DNA of 64,000 nt from Kordia sp965224175 (lineage in GTDB: Bacteria; Bacteroidota; Bacteroidia; Flavobacteriales; Flavobacteriaceae), in contig NZ_OZ245041.1 in assembly GCF_965224175.1 (NCBI RefSeq), positions 2,232,001 through 2,296,000 on the forward strand, given 5' to 3'. Positions 52,525 through 61,300 of this stretch are shown in pieces; within the stretch, counting starts at the first letter, position 1; every line of letters begins with the position of its first letter. The notes beneath the pieces were generated by a model. The model was not told the DNA's origin. It was given only the letters and a program-made list of their open reading frames with translations, and searched no databases. A program made the position numbers and the translations under genes.

Positions 52525-53667
52525 ATGAATTTTAATCTTACAGAGGAACACATCATGATTCGTGACGCAGCGAGAGATTTTGCAAGAACTGAGTTGCTTC
52601 CTGGAGTTATTGAACGTGACAACAAACAAGAATTTCCACAAGAGTTAGTTCGCAAAATGGGAGAACTAGGATTTTTGGGAATTATGGTTGATCCAAAATA
52701 TGGAGGAAGTGGCATGGACACGATTTCATATGTTTTAATTATGGAAGAACTTTCTAAGATTGATGCATCTGCTTCTGTAATTGTATCTGTAAATAACTCT
52801 TTAGTTTGTTATGGTTTAGAAGCTTATGGAACTGAAGAGCAAAAGCAAAAGTATTTAACAAAGTTAGCTACAGGAGAGAGCGTAGGAGCTTTTTGTTTGA
52901 GTGAACCAGAAGCTGGAAGTGATGCAACTTCGCAAAGAACTACTGCTATTGACATGGGAGATCATTATGTAATTAATGGTACAAAAAACTGGATTACAAG
53001 TGGTGGACGCGCTGATGTTTATTTGGTAATTGCTCAAACAGATAAAGATAAAGGACATAGAGGAATTAATGCATTTATCGTAGAAAGAGGAATGCCAGGT
53101 TTTGATATTGGTCCAAAAGAAGATAAATTAGGAATCCGCGGAAGCGATACACATACATTACAATTTAATGATGTAAAAGTTCCTAAAGAGAATAGAATTG
53201 GAGAAGATGGTTTTGGATTTAAGTTTGCAATGAAAACACTTTCAGGTGGACGAATTGGAATTGCAGCGCAGGCATTAGGAATTGCTTCGGGAGCTTACGA
53301 ATTAGCTTTAAAGTATTCTAAAGAACGTAAAGCTTTTGGAACTGAAATTTCAAATCATCAAGCCATTGCATTTAAATTAGCAGATATGTATACCGAAATT
53401 ACGGCAGCACGCCATTTGGTAATGGAAGCTGCATGTAAGAAAGATGCAAAAGAAAATTATGATATGGCAAGTGCTGTAGCGAAATTGTTTGCTTCAAAAA
53501 CTGCGATGGATGTTACTGTGGAAGCTGTTCAGGTTCATGGAGGAAATGGATTTGTGAAAGAATATCATGTTGAACGTTTGATGCGTGATGCAAAGATTAC
53601 TCAGATTTACGAGGGAACTTCAGAAATTCAGAAAATTGTAATTTCAAGAGGAGTTATTAGAGGATAA
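52525..53667 (+). CDS. Acyl-CoA dehydrogenase
   Basis: A 380-residue flavoenzyme of fatty-acid beta-oxidation. The start is the ATG at 52525 (MNFNLTEEHIMIRDAARDFA), not the in-frame ATG 42 bases upstream, which lies before the predicted promoter start. CLSEPEAGSDATSQRT and VINGTKNWITSGG are the FAD/acyl-CoA blocks, QVHGGNGFVKEYHVERLMRD the C-terminal FAD block and IYEGTSEIQK the catalytic Glu segment. Short-chain specificity is likely by length. Monocistronic, with its own terminator at 53690-53720. Confidence 0.93.
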   Translation: MNFNLTEEHIMIRDAARDFARTELLPGVIERDNKQEFPQELVRKMGELGFLGIMVDPKYGGSGMDTISYVLIMEELSKIDASASVIVSVNNSLVCYGLEAYGTEEQKQKYLTKLATGESVGAFCLSEPEAGSDATSQRTTAIDMGDHYVINGTKNWITSGGRADVYLVIAQTDKDKGHRGINAFIVERGMPGFDIGPKEDKLGIRGSDTHTLQFNDVKVPKENRIGEDGFGFKFAMKTLSGGRIGIAAQALGIASGAYELALKYSKERKAFGTEISNHQAIAFKLADMYTEITAARHLVMEAACKKDAKENYDMASAVAKLFASKTAMDVTVEAVQVHGGNGFVKEYHVERLMRDAKITQIYEGTSEIQKIVISRGVIRG

Positions 53668-53689
53668 AATATATACTTACATATTTACA

Positions 53690-53720
53690 AGCGCGTTGAA
53701 TACAATCAACGCGCTTTTTT
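53690..53720 (+). terminator. Intrinsic terminator of the acyl-CoA dehydrogenase gene
   Basis: Stem AGCGCGTTGA (53690-53699) with TCAACGCGCT (53706-53715), loop ATACAA, then a T-run, 22 bases after the stop. Confidence 0.92.
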
Positions 53721-53741
53721 AATGCTTGCTTTTTATATGCT

Positions 53742-54545
53742 CTAAAAACGATAATCAATTCCTGCACTAAGTGCATTGACCGACACACTTCCTAATTTGT
53801 AATGATTAAAACCTCCTTGTAAAGAGAATCGTTTCAAGTGATAACGTGCTAATAATCTGAATTCATTTATAGACGCACTATTGATAAAGCTTTGTTTCCA
53901 AGAAGTTCCAATACTGAAAGGTTTATTTAAATAAACATCTACTCCTACTTGATACGCAAATCCCGTTTCATCTACTCCATTTCCAACATGTGTAGCTCCA
54001 GCGCCCCAATAGGCAGTAACATTTTGCCCACGAACTCGATAATAATTTATCATGACGGAACTTACGCCAAGCTCTACTTCTGGATTTTTCTCAAAAAAAT
54101 GCAAATGATTGGCTTCTATGCCTAGCAGAACGAATCGCAGATTTAATTTAAGGTTATTTCCATAGAATTCTTTTCCGCTTGTAAAAAATGTATTTGACAC
54201 CATGAGCTGAACTTGTTTCAGCGGCACATTTTCATCAGGAAAAGCATATTCTCCATGAGAACCATCTGAATACGGATATTTGTAGAAATAGCGTTCTTCC
54301 ATAGCTCCAAATAATATTCCAATGGTCATACGATAAATGATTTCTCCAAAGACATTTCCTAAGAAATCAATACTATCATCGTCGTCGTCATTGTCATTAT
54401 TATTTGAAGAAGAGCTTGATGAGCTACTACTGGTGCTACTTTTTGTTGAAAGATCTTCTTTGGCTCGATTGAGTTTTCCTTGTGCATTACTAAGATGACA
54501 CATGCATAGTAATAGTACTATTGATAAGGTAATTTTTGACTTCAT
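53742..54545 (-). CDS. Putative outer-membrane beta-barrel protein with Ser/Asp tract
   Basis: A 267-residue exported protein (signal peptide IVLLLCMCHLSNAQG). After a Ser-rich (8-10 Ser) then Asn/Asp-rich low-complexity segment (about residues 35-57) comes a region of alternating hydrophobic strands (residues ~65-267, ending in a Phe after GIDYRF), the mark of a small outer-membrane barrel. No porin family can be named. The poly-Ser/Asp run may be a flexible linker or a Ca2+-binding patch. Convergent with the acyl-CoA dehydrogenase terminator. Confidence 0.65.
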   Translation of the reverse strand: MKSKITLSIVLLLCMCHLSNAQGKLNRAKEDLSTKSSTSSSSSSSSSNNNDNDDDDDSIDFLGNVFGEIIYRMTIGILFGAMEERYFYKYPYSDGSHGEYAFPDENVPLKQVQLMVSNTFFTSGKEFYGNNLKLNLRFVLLGIEANHLHFFEKNPEVELGVSSVMINYYRVRGQNVTAYWGAGATHVGNGVDETGFAYQVGVDVYLNKPFSIGTSWKQSFINSASINEFRLLARYHLKRFSLQGGFNHYKLGSVSVNALSAGIDYRF

Positions 54546-54880
54546 AATATTGGTGTTAATGTTGCCTTATCTTATCAAGAAAAATGCCAAGAATTTATGT
54601 TTTTACTTAGCAAGTTTATCACATCTCTAAAAGTATTTTGTATAACAACAACCTTTCGTTTATTCTTTCAGGTCTTTCTGTGTTATAAATTTTTCAGCCT
54701 ATTCTAAAACATATAATTAAGTTTTTTTTCTCAAACTTATTCTTCTGATTCGACTGAAGAAATTAGCACTTTCACAAGAATAAGTTTTCATTATTTCATA
54801 TAAACATTTAGTAAAAATAATTTAAGAACTATTGTTCATATTGAGTTTTTTTTAGCTCTTCAATATTAAGGAGATTCCGA

Positions 54881-55012
54881 TTACTCCTGAAAAACCGTCA
54901 CCTGATTTTTATTGATTGCTATTGTTAAGTGGGATTCTTTTATCTCATCATAATAAATTTCTACTTCTTTGAATTCATTACCAATTTGAATGGTAGTTTT
55001 TGATGGTTTCAT
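54881..55012 (-). CDS. Possible small protein, 43 residues
   Basis: An ATG-to-TAA frame giving a soluble acidic peptide (MKPSKTTIQIGNEFKEVEIY, ending VTVFQE). No recognised domain, no leader or signal peptide, and no promoter evidence. A related but decayed fragment ending in VVFFE follows on the same strand at about 55118-55195. It may be a small real gene or chance. Confidence 0.25.
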   Translation of the reverse strand: MKPSKTTIQIGNEFKEVEIYYDEIKESHLTIAINKNQVTVFQE

Positions 55013-55333
55013 ATTTTATATTTTAGGGTTTTTATAAATATGCATCAAAAACTTGCTAGAAACAATACTTAATAATACGTATTTTTCTAGTCCTTAATAT
55101 TGAGGATATTACAAAAGGAATTACTCAAAAAACACAACATCTTTTGTTTTTAGCATTGATAAAATCAACTTCAAAAGGTTATTTCTATTCTTTATCATAA
55201 AAACATGTCTTTTACACTTACATTTCAATACGTTTTTAAACAATTATCTTACTAGAATGTAACATCTGCAAAAAAGTTTATACATATAATTCTAAATTCT
55301 TTATCTTTAGAAATTACTTAAAATAGCTGTGAT

Positions 55334-55348
55334 TATCTCTGCGAGATA
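55334..55348. promoter_or_regulatory. Small palindrome upstream of the coiled-coil gene
   Basis: TATCTC (55334-55339), TGC, GAGATA (55343-55348): perfect 6-bp arms. It precedes the start codon at 55430 by 82 bases and could be an operator; no regulator is known. Confidence 0.3.
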
Positions 55349-55429
55349 GCAAACTATGATTAAGTGTCATTTTTCAACTAATTAGATAGATTAAAAACTA
55401 ACATTCATTAACAATAAACAAAGTAGTAT

Positions 55430-56800
55430 ATGGCTGACGAATTTGACTTGCTAGAAACTTCAGGAGCACAACAAGAACAAAAATCGAACGATAAAGTAGA
55501 TTGGGGAAAAGCGATCGACCAAATGAAGTCGAAATTATCGCAGGAAGACAGTCCAGAAGTACGTCAAAAGATATTAAATGCAACATTAGATAATGTTGTT
55601 GATATGGCAGAAAAAGATCGTACCTCTTTACTAGATGCCATCAAAGACTTAACCGATTATCAAGATGAAGTAGGAATTATTTTTGAGCGTTTTTCTACCT
55701 TAAATGATGAAGAACAACGCGTTATTGATAATGCACAAAAAGAACTGGAGAAAGCTAAACGTGAATATCAAGAAGCTTTAGACAAACCAGATACTTGGTG
55801 GAATAATCTTTGGGGACGAAAGTCTAGAATTAAAAGAGAAAAGCAAGAATTAGATCAAGCACAAAAAGATAGAAAGTTTGCTGACTCGAAAGCAAAAGAA
55901 ATGTTCCAGAAACGTATTGAAAGTTCTGATACTGAAACTCTATTAAAAGAACTTTCTTTCAAAAGTCAAGCTGCAGTAAAACGTTTAAAAGATCGTGAAG
56001 TAGAAATCAAAGAGGTAGAAGATAAACTACAAGTTGCGATCGTAGAAGCTAGTAAAAACCATACGAAAGCTTTAGAGAAAAAGAAAGAAACGGAAGAAAA
56101 ACTAGAAGCTCAAAAAGCATTATTAAGTCAGGCAAGACAAGAGTTGGAAGAAATTGTTGACAAACAATCAACTGCATATTCTGAAACCTTAGCTAAAATC
56201 ACACAGTTAGAACAAAAAGTAGAAGAATTGGATGGTTTACGTACTGCATACATCACGCTTGCTGCAAGTAAAGATAGTTTTGTTCATAAGCACAACCTAA
56301 CAATTAAAGTTTTAACGTCTTTACGTAGTAATTTACAAACACATAGAGCAAAATTAAAATCTGACACTGAAGAACGTGTTCGTTATTATGACGGTTATGT
56401 TGTAGCATTGAAAGCAAGAACCGATCAAGAGTTTGCTGCTATTTTAGAACATTTAGGTATTAAAACCGATGAGAAAATTGGTGAAACTTTAGCTGCAATG
56501 TACACAGCGAGTTCGAAGGCTCGTCAGGATATGATGGAGAATATTCCGGTTCACGAAAAAGTAATGAAAGGTATTTACAGTAGTTATGCTGAATCATTGC
56601 AAGAAATTCGTGAGAAAGATGTAGAAATTCGCAAGAATTTCGCTGATCGTTACGGAATTGACATGAAAGAATTATTCGAAGAATATTATAAAAACAATGA
56701 AAATCCATCTACTGGAGATGCTGGAGGAAATGATGATGCTGGTAGCAACGGAAGTCCAGAACCAACTAACGATGGCGGTTCAGATGATTTGTTAGGGTAA
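55430..56800 (+). CDS. Coiled-coil protein, TelA-like in appearance, function unknown
   Basis: A 456-residue soluble protein. The N-terminus is acidic (ADEFDLLETSGAQQ), the core from about residue 90 to 300 is nearly continuous charged coiled coil (for example EKAKREYQEALDKPDTWWNN, EKKKETEEKLEAQKALLSQA), with a WWNNLWGRKSR turn at ~122, then a helical region (~310-430) and a Gly/Asn/Asp/Ser-rich tail. Length and helical heptads recall TelA toxic-anion-resistance proteins or generic microtubule-binding annotations, but I cannot confirm either. No membrane segment. It has its own terminator, so it is a separate transcript from the downstream AAA ATPase gene group. Confidence 0.75.
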   Translation: MADEFDLLETSGAQQEQKSNDKVDWGKAIDQMKSKLSQEDSPEVRQKILNATLDNVVDMAEKDRTSLLDAIKDLTDYQDEVGIIFERFSTLNDEEQRVIDNAQKELEKAKREYQEALDKPDTWWNNLWGRKSRIKREKQELDQAQKDRKFADSKAKEMFQKRIESSDTETLLKELSFKSQAAVKRLKDREVEIKEVEDKLQVAIVEASKNHTKALEKKKETEEKLEAQKALLSQARQELEEIVDKQSTAYSETLAKITQLEQKVEELDGLRTAYITLAASKDSFVHKHNLTIKVLTSLRSNLQTHRAKLKSDTEERVRYYDGYVVALKARTDQEFAAILEHLGIKTDEKIGETLAAMYTASSKARQDMMENIPVHEKVMKGIYSSYAESLQEIREKDVEIRKNFADRYGIDMKELFEEYYKNNENPSTGDAGGNDDAGSNGSPEPTNDGGSDDLLG

Positions 56801-56833
56801 TTCTTAATACCACATATATTTCGATTTCGCATG

Positions 56834-56858
56834 AAGGATTGAAGCGACATCCTTTTTT
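56834..56858 (+). terminator. Probable terminator of the coiled-coil gene
   Basis: AAGGAT (56834-56839) pairs with ATCCTT (56849-56854), loop TGAAGCGAC, then a T-run to 56858, 34 bases after the stop. The stem is short, so the call is moderate. Confidence 0.6.
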
Positions 56859-56871
56859 ATTTTGAAACATG

Positions 56872-56953
56872 ATTACAAGGAGTTTGCGACGAAGTAATCT
56901 GCTTCTGCAGAAACAGATTGCTTCTACAACTCTAAAACATACCTTGCAATGAC
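56872..56953. repeat. Dispersed inverted-repeat element, decayed copy
   Basis: The central arms GAAGTAATCTGCTTCTG (56891-56907) and CAGAAACAGATTGCTTC (56908-56924) are inverted with two mismatches, flanked by ACAAGG and a right end ACCTTGCAATGAC. Same end sequence (GCAATGAC) as the copies near 18.2 and 20.1 kb. It lies in the gap between the coiled-coil and the 57050 gene. Confidence 0.7.
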
Positions 56954-57049
56954 AAAATTCTAAAAAAGATATAGCTGAAAATCTGACCGCCAATTTGTAA
57001 TTGACGGACATGCTAAAAAAATAGTACTTACGAAAACAATATTGTTTGA

Positions 57050-58117
57050 ATGTCTTTAAACGAAATTACAACACCTTTAGATTCCGCAACGCTCGATTCG
57101 GATGCACAATACGACCTTTATTATAGATTGGTTAAGCATGTGTTGGATGAATTTGAAATTAATTTAGTAGAATGGAATCATCACCGAATTTGCACTAAAG
57201 AAGAACTAAAATCCTTAGAAGAATATTGCAGACGCTTAGCTTTCTCACTAAAAGCAATGCAACTAAAATATCGTTTTGATGAAGAGCAAATGAAGGTGGA
57301 TTTGACAGAATCTGGCTTTCCAAATTATCTGGAACTACGCTATATTCATAACGATTTAGACTTAAAAGATGAGTTTAAAGCGAAGTTTCCGCCTAAAAGT
57401 GATTTTAAAGAAAAGTTTATTCATCAATTGATGGTCAATAAACAACATGTAGACAAGCGTGATTTGTTTGAAGCTTCTTCTTCTTTGTATTATGATATGA
57501 TTCAGGAAGATAAAATTTTTCAAAAATTCGTCCTCGGAAAAATCAAAAAGACAAAAAGTACCTTTGCTATGTATGTACTCGATTGGGCTTTTTATGATGT
57601 TACACTCAACAGGCCTTTTATCTGTTTTATGTATTTTGACTATAAACACGATGATAAAGTAGAGCAGGAAATTTATACCTCAGTAAAAGAATGCGCAGAT
57701 CGTTGCTTAGATTTAGACAACATGGCATATATGATTGATAAGCGCTTAAAATATGTACATCCGAGAAAAATAAAACGTGTCGATTTAGGAATTTTACATA
57801 GTATTTTCTCAAAGGATGATCACGAAATTACACATGCACTCTTAAAAGCAATTGCGCAAAAGGATGTTCCTATCAATTCGTTTTCGTTAACGACAACTGT
57901 AGAGACGATAAATGCTGTAAACTCATCAAAAGTAAGTAATGATTTGCTATCATTTAAAAAGCAAGAAATTCAAGTTTGGAGTGAAATCACCAAACACAAA
58001 TATATTTTAGCGCCTCACAGAGTGATTCAATTATTATACGGTAAAATTCCAAATACGATCATTCACTTACATCATGAGCCTTTTGAAGTAGAGGAATTAC
58101 CAGAACATGAGAATTAA
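57050..58117 (+). CDS. Unrecognised soluble protein, 355 residues
   Basis: A soluble helical protein with no signal, no membrane segment and no domain I recognise. Residues 20-80 are helical (YDLYYRLVKHVLDEFEINLV), followed by a charged region and MYVLDWAFYDVTLNRPFICF near residue 180 with aromatic-rich strands; C-terminus is acidic (FEVEELPEHEN). It begins 249 bp after the coiled-coil gene (with a terminator and repeat between) and 112 bp before the AAA ATPase gene, on the same strand. A cytoplasmic partner of the AAA ATPase is a reasonable guess only. Confidence 0.7.
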   Translation: MSLNEITTPLDSATLDSDAQYDLYYRLVKHVLDEFEINLVEWNHHRICTKEELKSLEEYCRRLAFSLKAMQLKYRFDEEQMKVDLTESGFPNYLELRYIHNDLDLKDEFKAKFPPKSDFKEKFIHQLMVNKQHVDKRDLFEASSSLYYDMIQEDKIFQKFVLGKIKKTKSTFAMYVLDWAFYDVTLNRPFICFMYFDYKHDDKVEQEIYTSVKECADRCLDLDNMAYMIDKRLKYVHPRKIKRVDLGILHSIFSKDDHEITHALLKAIAQKDVPINSFSLTTTVETINAVNSSKVSNDLLSFKKQEIQVWSEITKHKYILAPHRVIQLLYGKIPNTIIHLHHEPFEVEELPEHEN

Positions 58118-58229
58118 CGAATCGACAACAGAAAAAATAAACACTAATACAAAGTGACGTGGAAACTGTGAGCTAACAGTTCAAAAAAAAAGCAACAAAT
58201 CCACGAATCCACAAAAAACAAAAATATAC

Positions 58230-60191
58230 ATGGAGAAACAACCGACTTTTCCTATCAAAAAAACTGAATTACAAATCTTACGTGAAGAAGCTTCTTCTTT
58301 CATTAAAGGCGTGCAATGGGAACAAGGTTATAAAGCAAAAAACAGAGATCAAAATAAAGAACAAGAAGATATCTTATTATACTTGTCGAAAGCTACAGGG
58401 AAAGCTGGAGCGAATGCAATTTCAATCTCTAAAACTATTTTAAGTTTAAAAAAACGCTTATTACCCGATTCTGTTGCTTTACCGCTTGCGCTGAATGAAA
58501 CACTGTACAATTTACAAGAAGCTTTAGCCATTGGTTTGTGGATTAGAGATAGTTATTACGATGCGTCTGGCTTGTCAATTCTTCATGAAAAAAGAAGTGG
58601 ACTTTCTGCTGAGCAACGCAAAGAATACGAATCTAAACAGCAAACCGCAACCGCATTTATGTTGTTTAGCTTATCGTATTATGTTGTTTCTAAATTAAAA
58701 GAAAAAGCTTCGGAAGAAAATACTGTGATGCAAAACAAATTTGCTGGCATTCCAGAAGTTTCGTTTTTATCGCCAACTAAAGGTATTTCTTGTCAATTGT
58801 TTTACTATGACAAATACATGAATCATCCAAACTTGATCAACTCTGAACAAGATGTGATTGATTTTACTGTGATGTACTTTGAAGCGTATTTAGAAGAAAT
58901 CATGCAACGCAAAGGCGCGTTAGATCATACAGATGTTATTACGGATAGAACGTATCAACTGGAAGATTCTGAATTTTCTATTGCTGGTTGGGAAACGATT
59001 TTTACAGGAAGTGCTGCAAGTGTAGAATTTAACCCGATTCGTTTTGAACAAATTGTTGGAAACAAAGATGCAAAACATTTTGCCAAACGTTTGGTAGAAC
59101 GTATGATGAGCTATGACATGGCTGCTAAGAAAAATCCTTTTCAAGAATTAGGAGGTTTTATGCCTGTTTTTATGGGATATGGAATTCCAGGAACTGGAAA
59201 AAGTATGTTAATTGCCGCAATTGCCACAATGCTAAAAGAACGTTGCGATCACTTAAACATTCCGTTTTTATTTCACCCAATGCCAGACACTGTAGTTTCT
59301 ACATTTCAAGGTGGATCTGCAGAAAAAATGGTGCAATGGATGAAACCTATGCAAGATCCTACACGATTGATCTTCGCTCCTATTGATGATGCTGAAAATA
59401 ATTTACAGGAACGTACTGAACAAGGAGTTTCTGCAGGTGTAAAAGAGGTTATTGGCGTCTTTTTACGCTATACGGAAGGCGCATATGCTGTAAATCACGG
59501 AAACAGTTCGGTTGGATTATTTACGAATTTACCTGAAAAACTAGATAAAGCCGTAATTTCAAGGATTCAAGGACGTTTTAAAATTGATGGTGCGCGTACA
59601 GAACACGATTTCTTAGATCAAGATTATATTTGGTGGTCTAAAATCGAGAAAACATTGCCTGGCTTTGTTTCCATGAAAGATCATGCAGATTATAAATATT
59701 TAAGCGATCAAGGATTGGCGGCAAATGCTGGAGAAATTTTAGGAAATATTAAAGAACCAGAAGACGATAAAATCAAAAAAATCTTTAACAGTTCACTTTC
59801 TAATGCTTCTACAAACGATCATTTATTTTATGCGAATTTATATGGAGCCGTTCAAAAAGAGTTCCCATTTTTCTCATCAAGAGATATTCGAAACATACAA
59901 AGTGCAATTTCGCTTCGTTTGACAGATTTTAACTTAGAAGAAGATTGGTTTGAAAATCCTGAATTATACTTCCAAAAAGATTATGACACTAAACTGGGAA
60001 TGTTAAAAGAATTAATGACTGCAAATATGCAAGGACTTAACTTTGCAGATATTCGTAAGCAGGAAGTAATACGCTATTTAGATAATTTTGCAAGTATTGC
60101 AGATATGGACTTCGAACGAAAAGTAAAAGGTCACATAGAACGTATAATCATTCAAGAAGAAGCAATGATGAGAACCAAACCAGAAAAATAA
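58230..60191 (+). CDS. AAA-family ATPase with large N-terminal domain
   Basis: A 653-residue soluble protein. Walker A is GIPGTGKS at 318-325, Walker B ends LIFAPIDDAEN with D386/D387, and a candidate sensor-1 Asn sits in GLFTNLPEKL (~436). A candidate arginine finger is RIQGRF just after. The first ~300 residues are a helical domain with no recognised fold. Walker B has IDD rather than the usual DE, so hydrolysis may be weak or unusual. No membrane segment or signal. It leads a tightly packed plus-strand run (spacing 9, 2, -1, 36, -4, 5 bp to the following genes). A remodelling motor working on the neighbouring unknown proteins is inferred. Confidence 0.85.
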   Translation: MEKQPTFPIKKTELQILREEASSFIKGVQWEQGYKAKNRDQNKEQEDILLYLSKATGKAGANAISISKTILSLKKRLLPDSVALPLALNETLYNLQEALAIGLWIRDSYYDASGLSILHEKRSGLSAEQRKEYESKQQTATAFMLFSLSYYVVSKLKEKASEENTVMQNKFAGIPEVSFLSPTKGISCQLFYYDKYMNHPNLINSEQDVIDFTVMYFEAYLEEIMQRKGALDHTDVITDRTYQLEDSEFSIAGWETIFTGSAASVEFNPIRFEQIVGNKDAKHFAKRLVERMMSYDMAAKKNPFQELGGFMPVFMGYGIPGTGKSMLIAAIATMLKERCDHLNIPFLFHPMPDTVVSTFQGGSAEKMVQWMKPMQDPTRLIFAPIDDAENNLQERTEQGVSAGVKEVIGVFLRYTEGAYAVNHGNSSVGLFTNLPEKLDKAVISRIQGRFKIDGARTEHDFLDQDYIWWSKIEKTLPGFVSMKDHADYKYLSDQGLAANAGEILGNIKEPEDDKIKKIFNSSLSNASTNDHLFYANLYGAVQKEFPFFSSRDIRNIQSAISLRLTDFNLEEDWFENPELYFQKDYDTKLGMLKELMTANMQGLNFADIRKQEVIRYLDNFASIADMDFERKVKGHIERIIIQEEAMMRTKPEK

Positions 60192-60200
60192 TGCTACAAG

Positions 60201-60599
60201 ATGAAAAAACTTATCATCCTATTTTTATGCACTGTCTCTTTAGCAACAGCTCAACAAAAAACAGCTGCCGCAGAAGTAGTACAAAAGCAAGTGGAAGCGT
60301 ACAACGCTAGAAATATTGAAGCCTTTATAGCTACGTATAGTGACGATGTAGTTTTTTACGGTTTCCCAAAAGAAGTACGTTTTAAAGGTATTGCACAAGT
60401 TCGTGAAATCTTTGGAATTTTTTTTAAAAACAGCCCAGATTTACATTGTGATATCGAAGACAGAATTGCTTCAGGTGACACTGTTATTGATCATGAAAAA
60501 GTACGTTTTCAAAAAGATGATCCTATCCAAGAATTTGTAGTAATGTATAAAGTAACTGATGGAAAAATTCAAGAGGTTTATTTCTTAAAACGTCCTTAG
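60201..60599 (+). CDS. Secreted NTF2-like (SnoaL-type) protein
   Basis: A 132-residue protein with a signal peptide (MKKLIILFLCTVSLATA) and an NTF2-like fold: AAEVVQKQVEAYNARNIEAF, then SDDVVFYGFPKEVRFKGIAQ, the SnoaL-type aromatic cavity layout. Catalytic Asp/Glu cannot be assigned. It begins 9 bp after the AAA ATPase stop. Being secreted, it acts in a different compartment from the AAA protein, so co-transcription may link steps rather than partners. Confidence 0.75.
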   Translation: MKKLIILFLCTVSLATAQQKTAAAEVVQKQVEAYNARNIEAFIATYSDDVVFYGFPKEVRFKGIAQVREIFGIFFKNSPDLHCDIEDRIASGDTVIDHEKVRFQKDDPIQEFVVMYKVTDGKIQEVYFLKRP

Positions 60600-60601
60600 T
60601 A

Positions 60602-61300
60602 ATGGCTAAAAAGCTTAAAATTACTTCCTATGTTCTTGCCTGTTTGTTGGCAATATATGTTGTATTAAAATATACAGGAATTTGCACATTATATACGATA
60701 CCAAGTACAGGAAGCGAACCCAATCTTAAAAGCGGTTCTTATATTTTTGCTTCTAACCTGATAACACCAAAACGAGGAGACTTTATCGTCTATGAATTTG
60801 ACCATCCTGAATTAGGAACAGCTAATTGGATTCATCGCTTGAGCGGAATGGAAAATGATACGCTTCAAATTATTGAAGGTACTTTATTTGTAAACGGAAA
60901 AAACGTTGATGAAAATTATAATTTAAAACATTCGTATCTGCTCGATGAAAAGGAGTTTAAGTCTTTACATGATGAAAACATTGAGCATTTTCCTATCACA
61001 ACAAAAGAAGGCAACACAGGGTATCTCACATTCGTAGAGGATATTTACGTCAACAGACATAAACTTGCAAAAAAACGATACCGCGATTTAAAAATCATTC
61101 CCAATCCAGAAATTGTAGCCACTTATAGACATCCATGGAATAAAGATCATTTTGGGCCAATTATCATTCCGAAAGGGAAAATATTTGTATTAGGTGATAA
61201 TCGCGATAATTCGATGGATAGTCGATTCTTCGGACTTATTGACATCAACGATATTAAAGGTGTATTATGGAAAAAGTTATTTACGATTGATACTAAGTAA
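60602..61300 (+). CDS. Signal peptidase I-like membrane protein with altered active site
   Basis: A 232-residue protein with one N-terminal helix (~7-23) and the S26 peptidase fold. Box E GDNRDNSMDSRFFGLIDIND is conserved. The nucleophile box reads IPSTGSEPNL (S35 or S38); aligned without gaps to PSGSMxP, the serine position holds Gly37. The general-base Lys is replaced by His78 in NWIHRLSGM, as in ER/archaeal-type SPases. So the protein may be a Ser/His dyad peptidase, or inactive. The start overlaps nothing and follows the NTF2-like gene by 2 bp; its stop overlaps the next start (TAATG). A processing role for proteins of this cluster is plausible. Confidence 0.75.
   Translation: MAKKLKITSYVLACLLAIYVVLKYTGICTLYTIPSTGSEPNLKSGSYIFASNLITPKRGDFIVYEFDHPELGTANWIHRLSGMENDTLQIIEGTLFVNGKNVDENYNLKHSYLLDEKEFKSLHDENIEHFPITTKEGNTGYLTFVEDIYVNRHKLAKKRYRDLKIIPNPEIVATYRHPWNKDHFGPIIIPKGKIFVLGDNRDNSMDSRFFGLIDINDIKGVLWKKLFTIDTK

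Larger units (their letters stand above)
54546..55429. other. Large intergenic region with one small ORF and a degenerate repeat
   Basis: 884 bases, AT-rich, with no large gene. It holds a 43-codon open frame (54881-55012, minus strand), a repeated segment: CTTAATATTGA-type sequence at 54861-54871 (as its complement) and 55094-55104, each next to a TTACTC motif, suggesting an old duplication, and a TATCTC-TGC-GAGATA inverted repeat (55334-55348) 82 bases upstream of the coiled-coil gene. No tRNA or clear terminator is seen. Confidence 0.6.
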
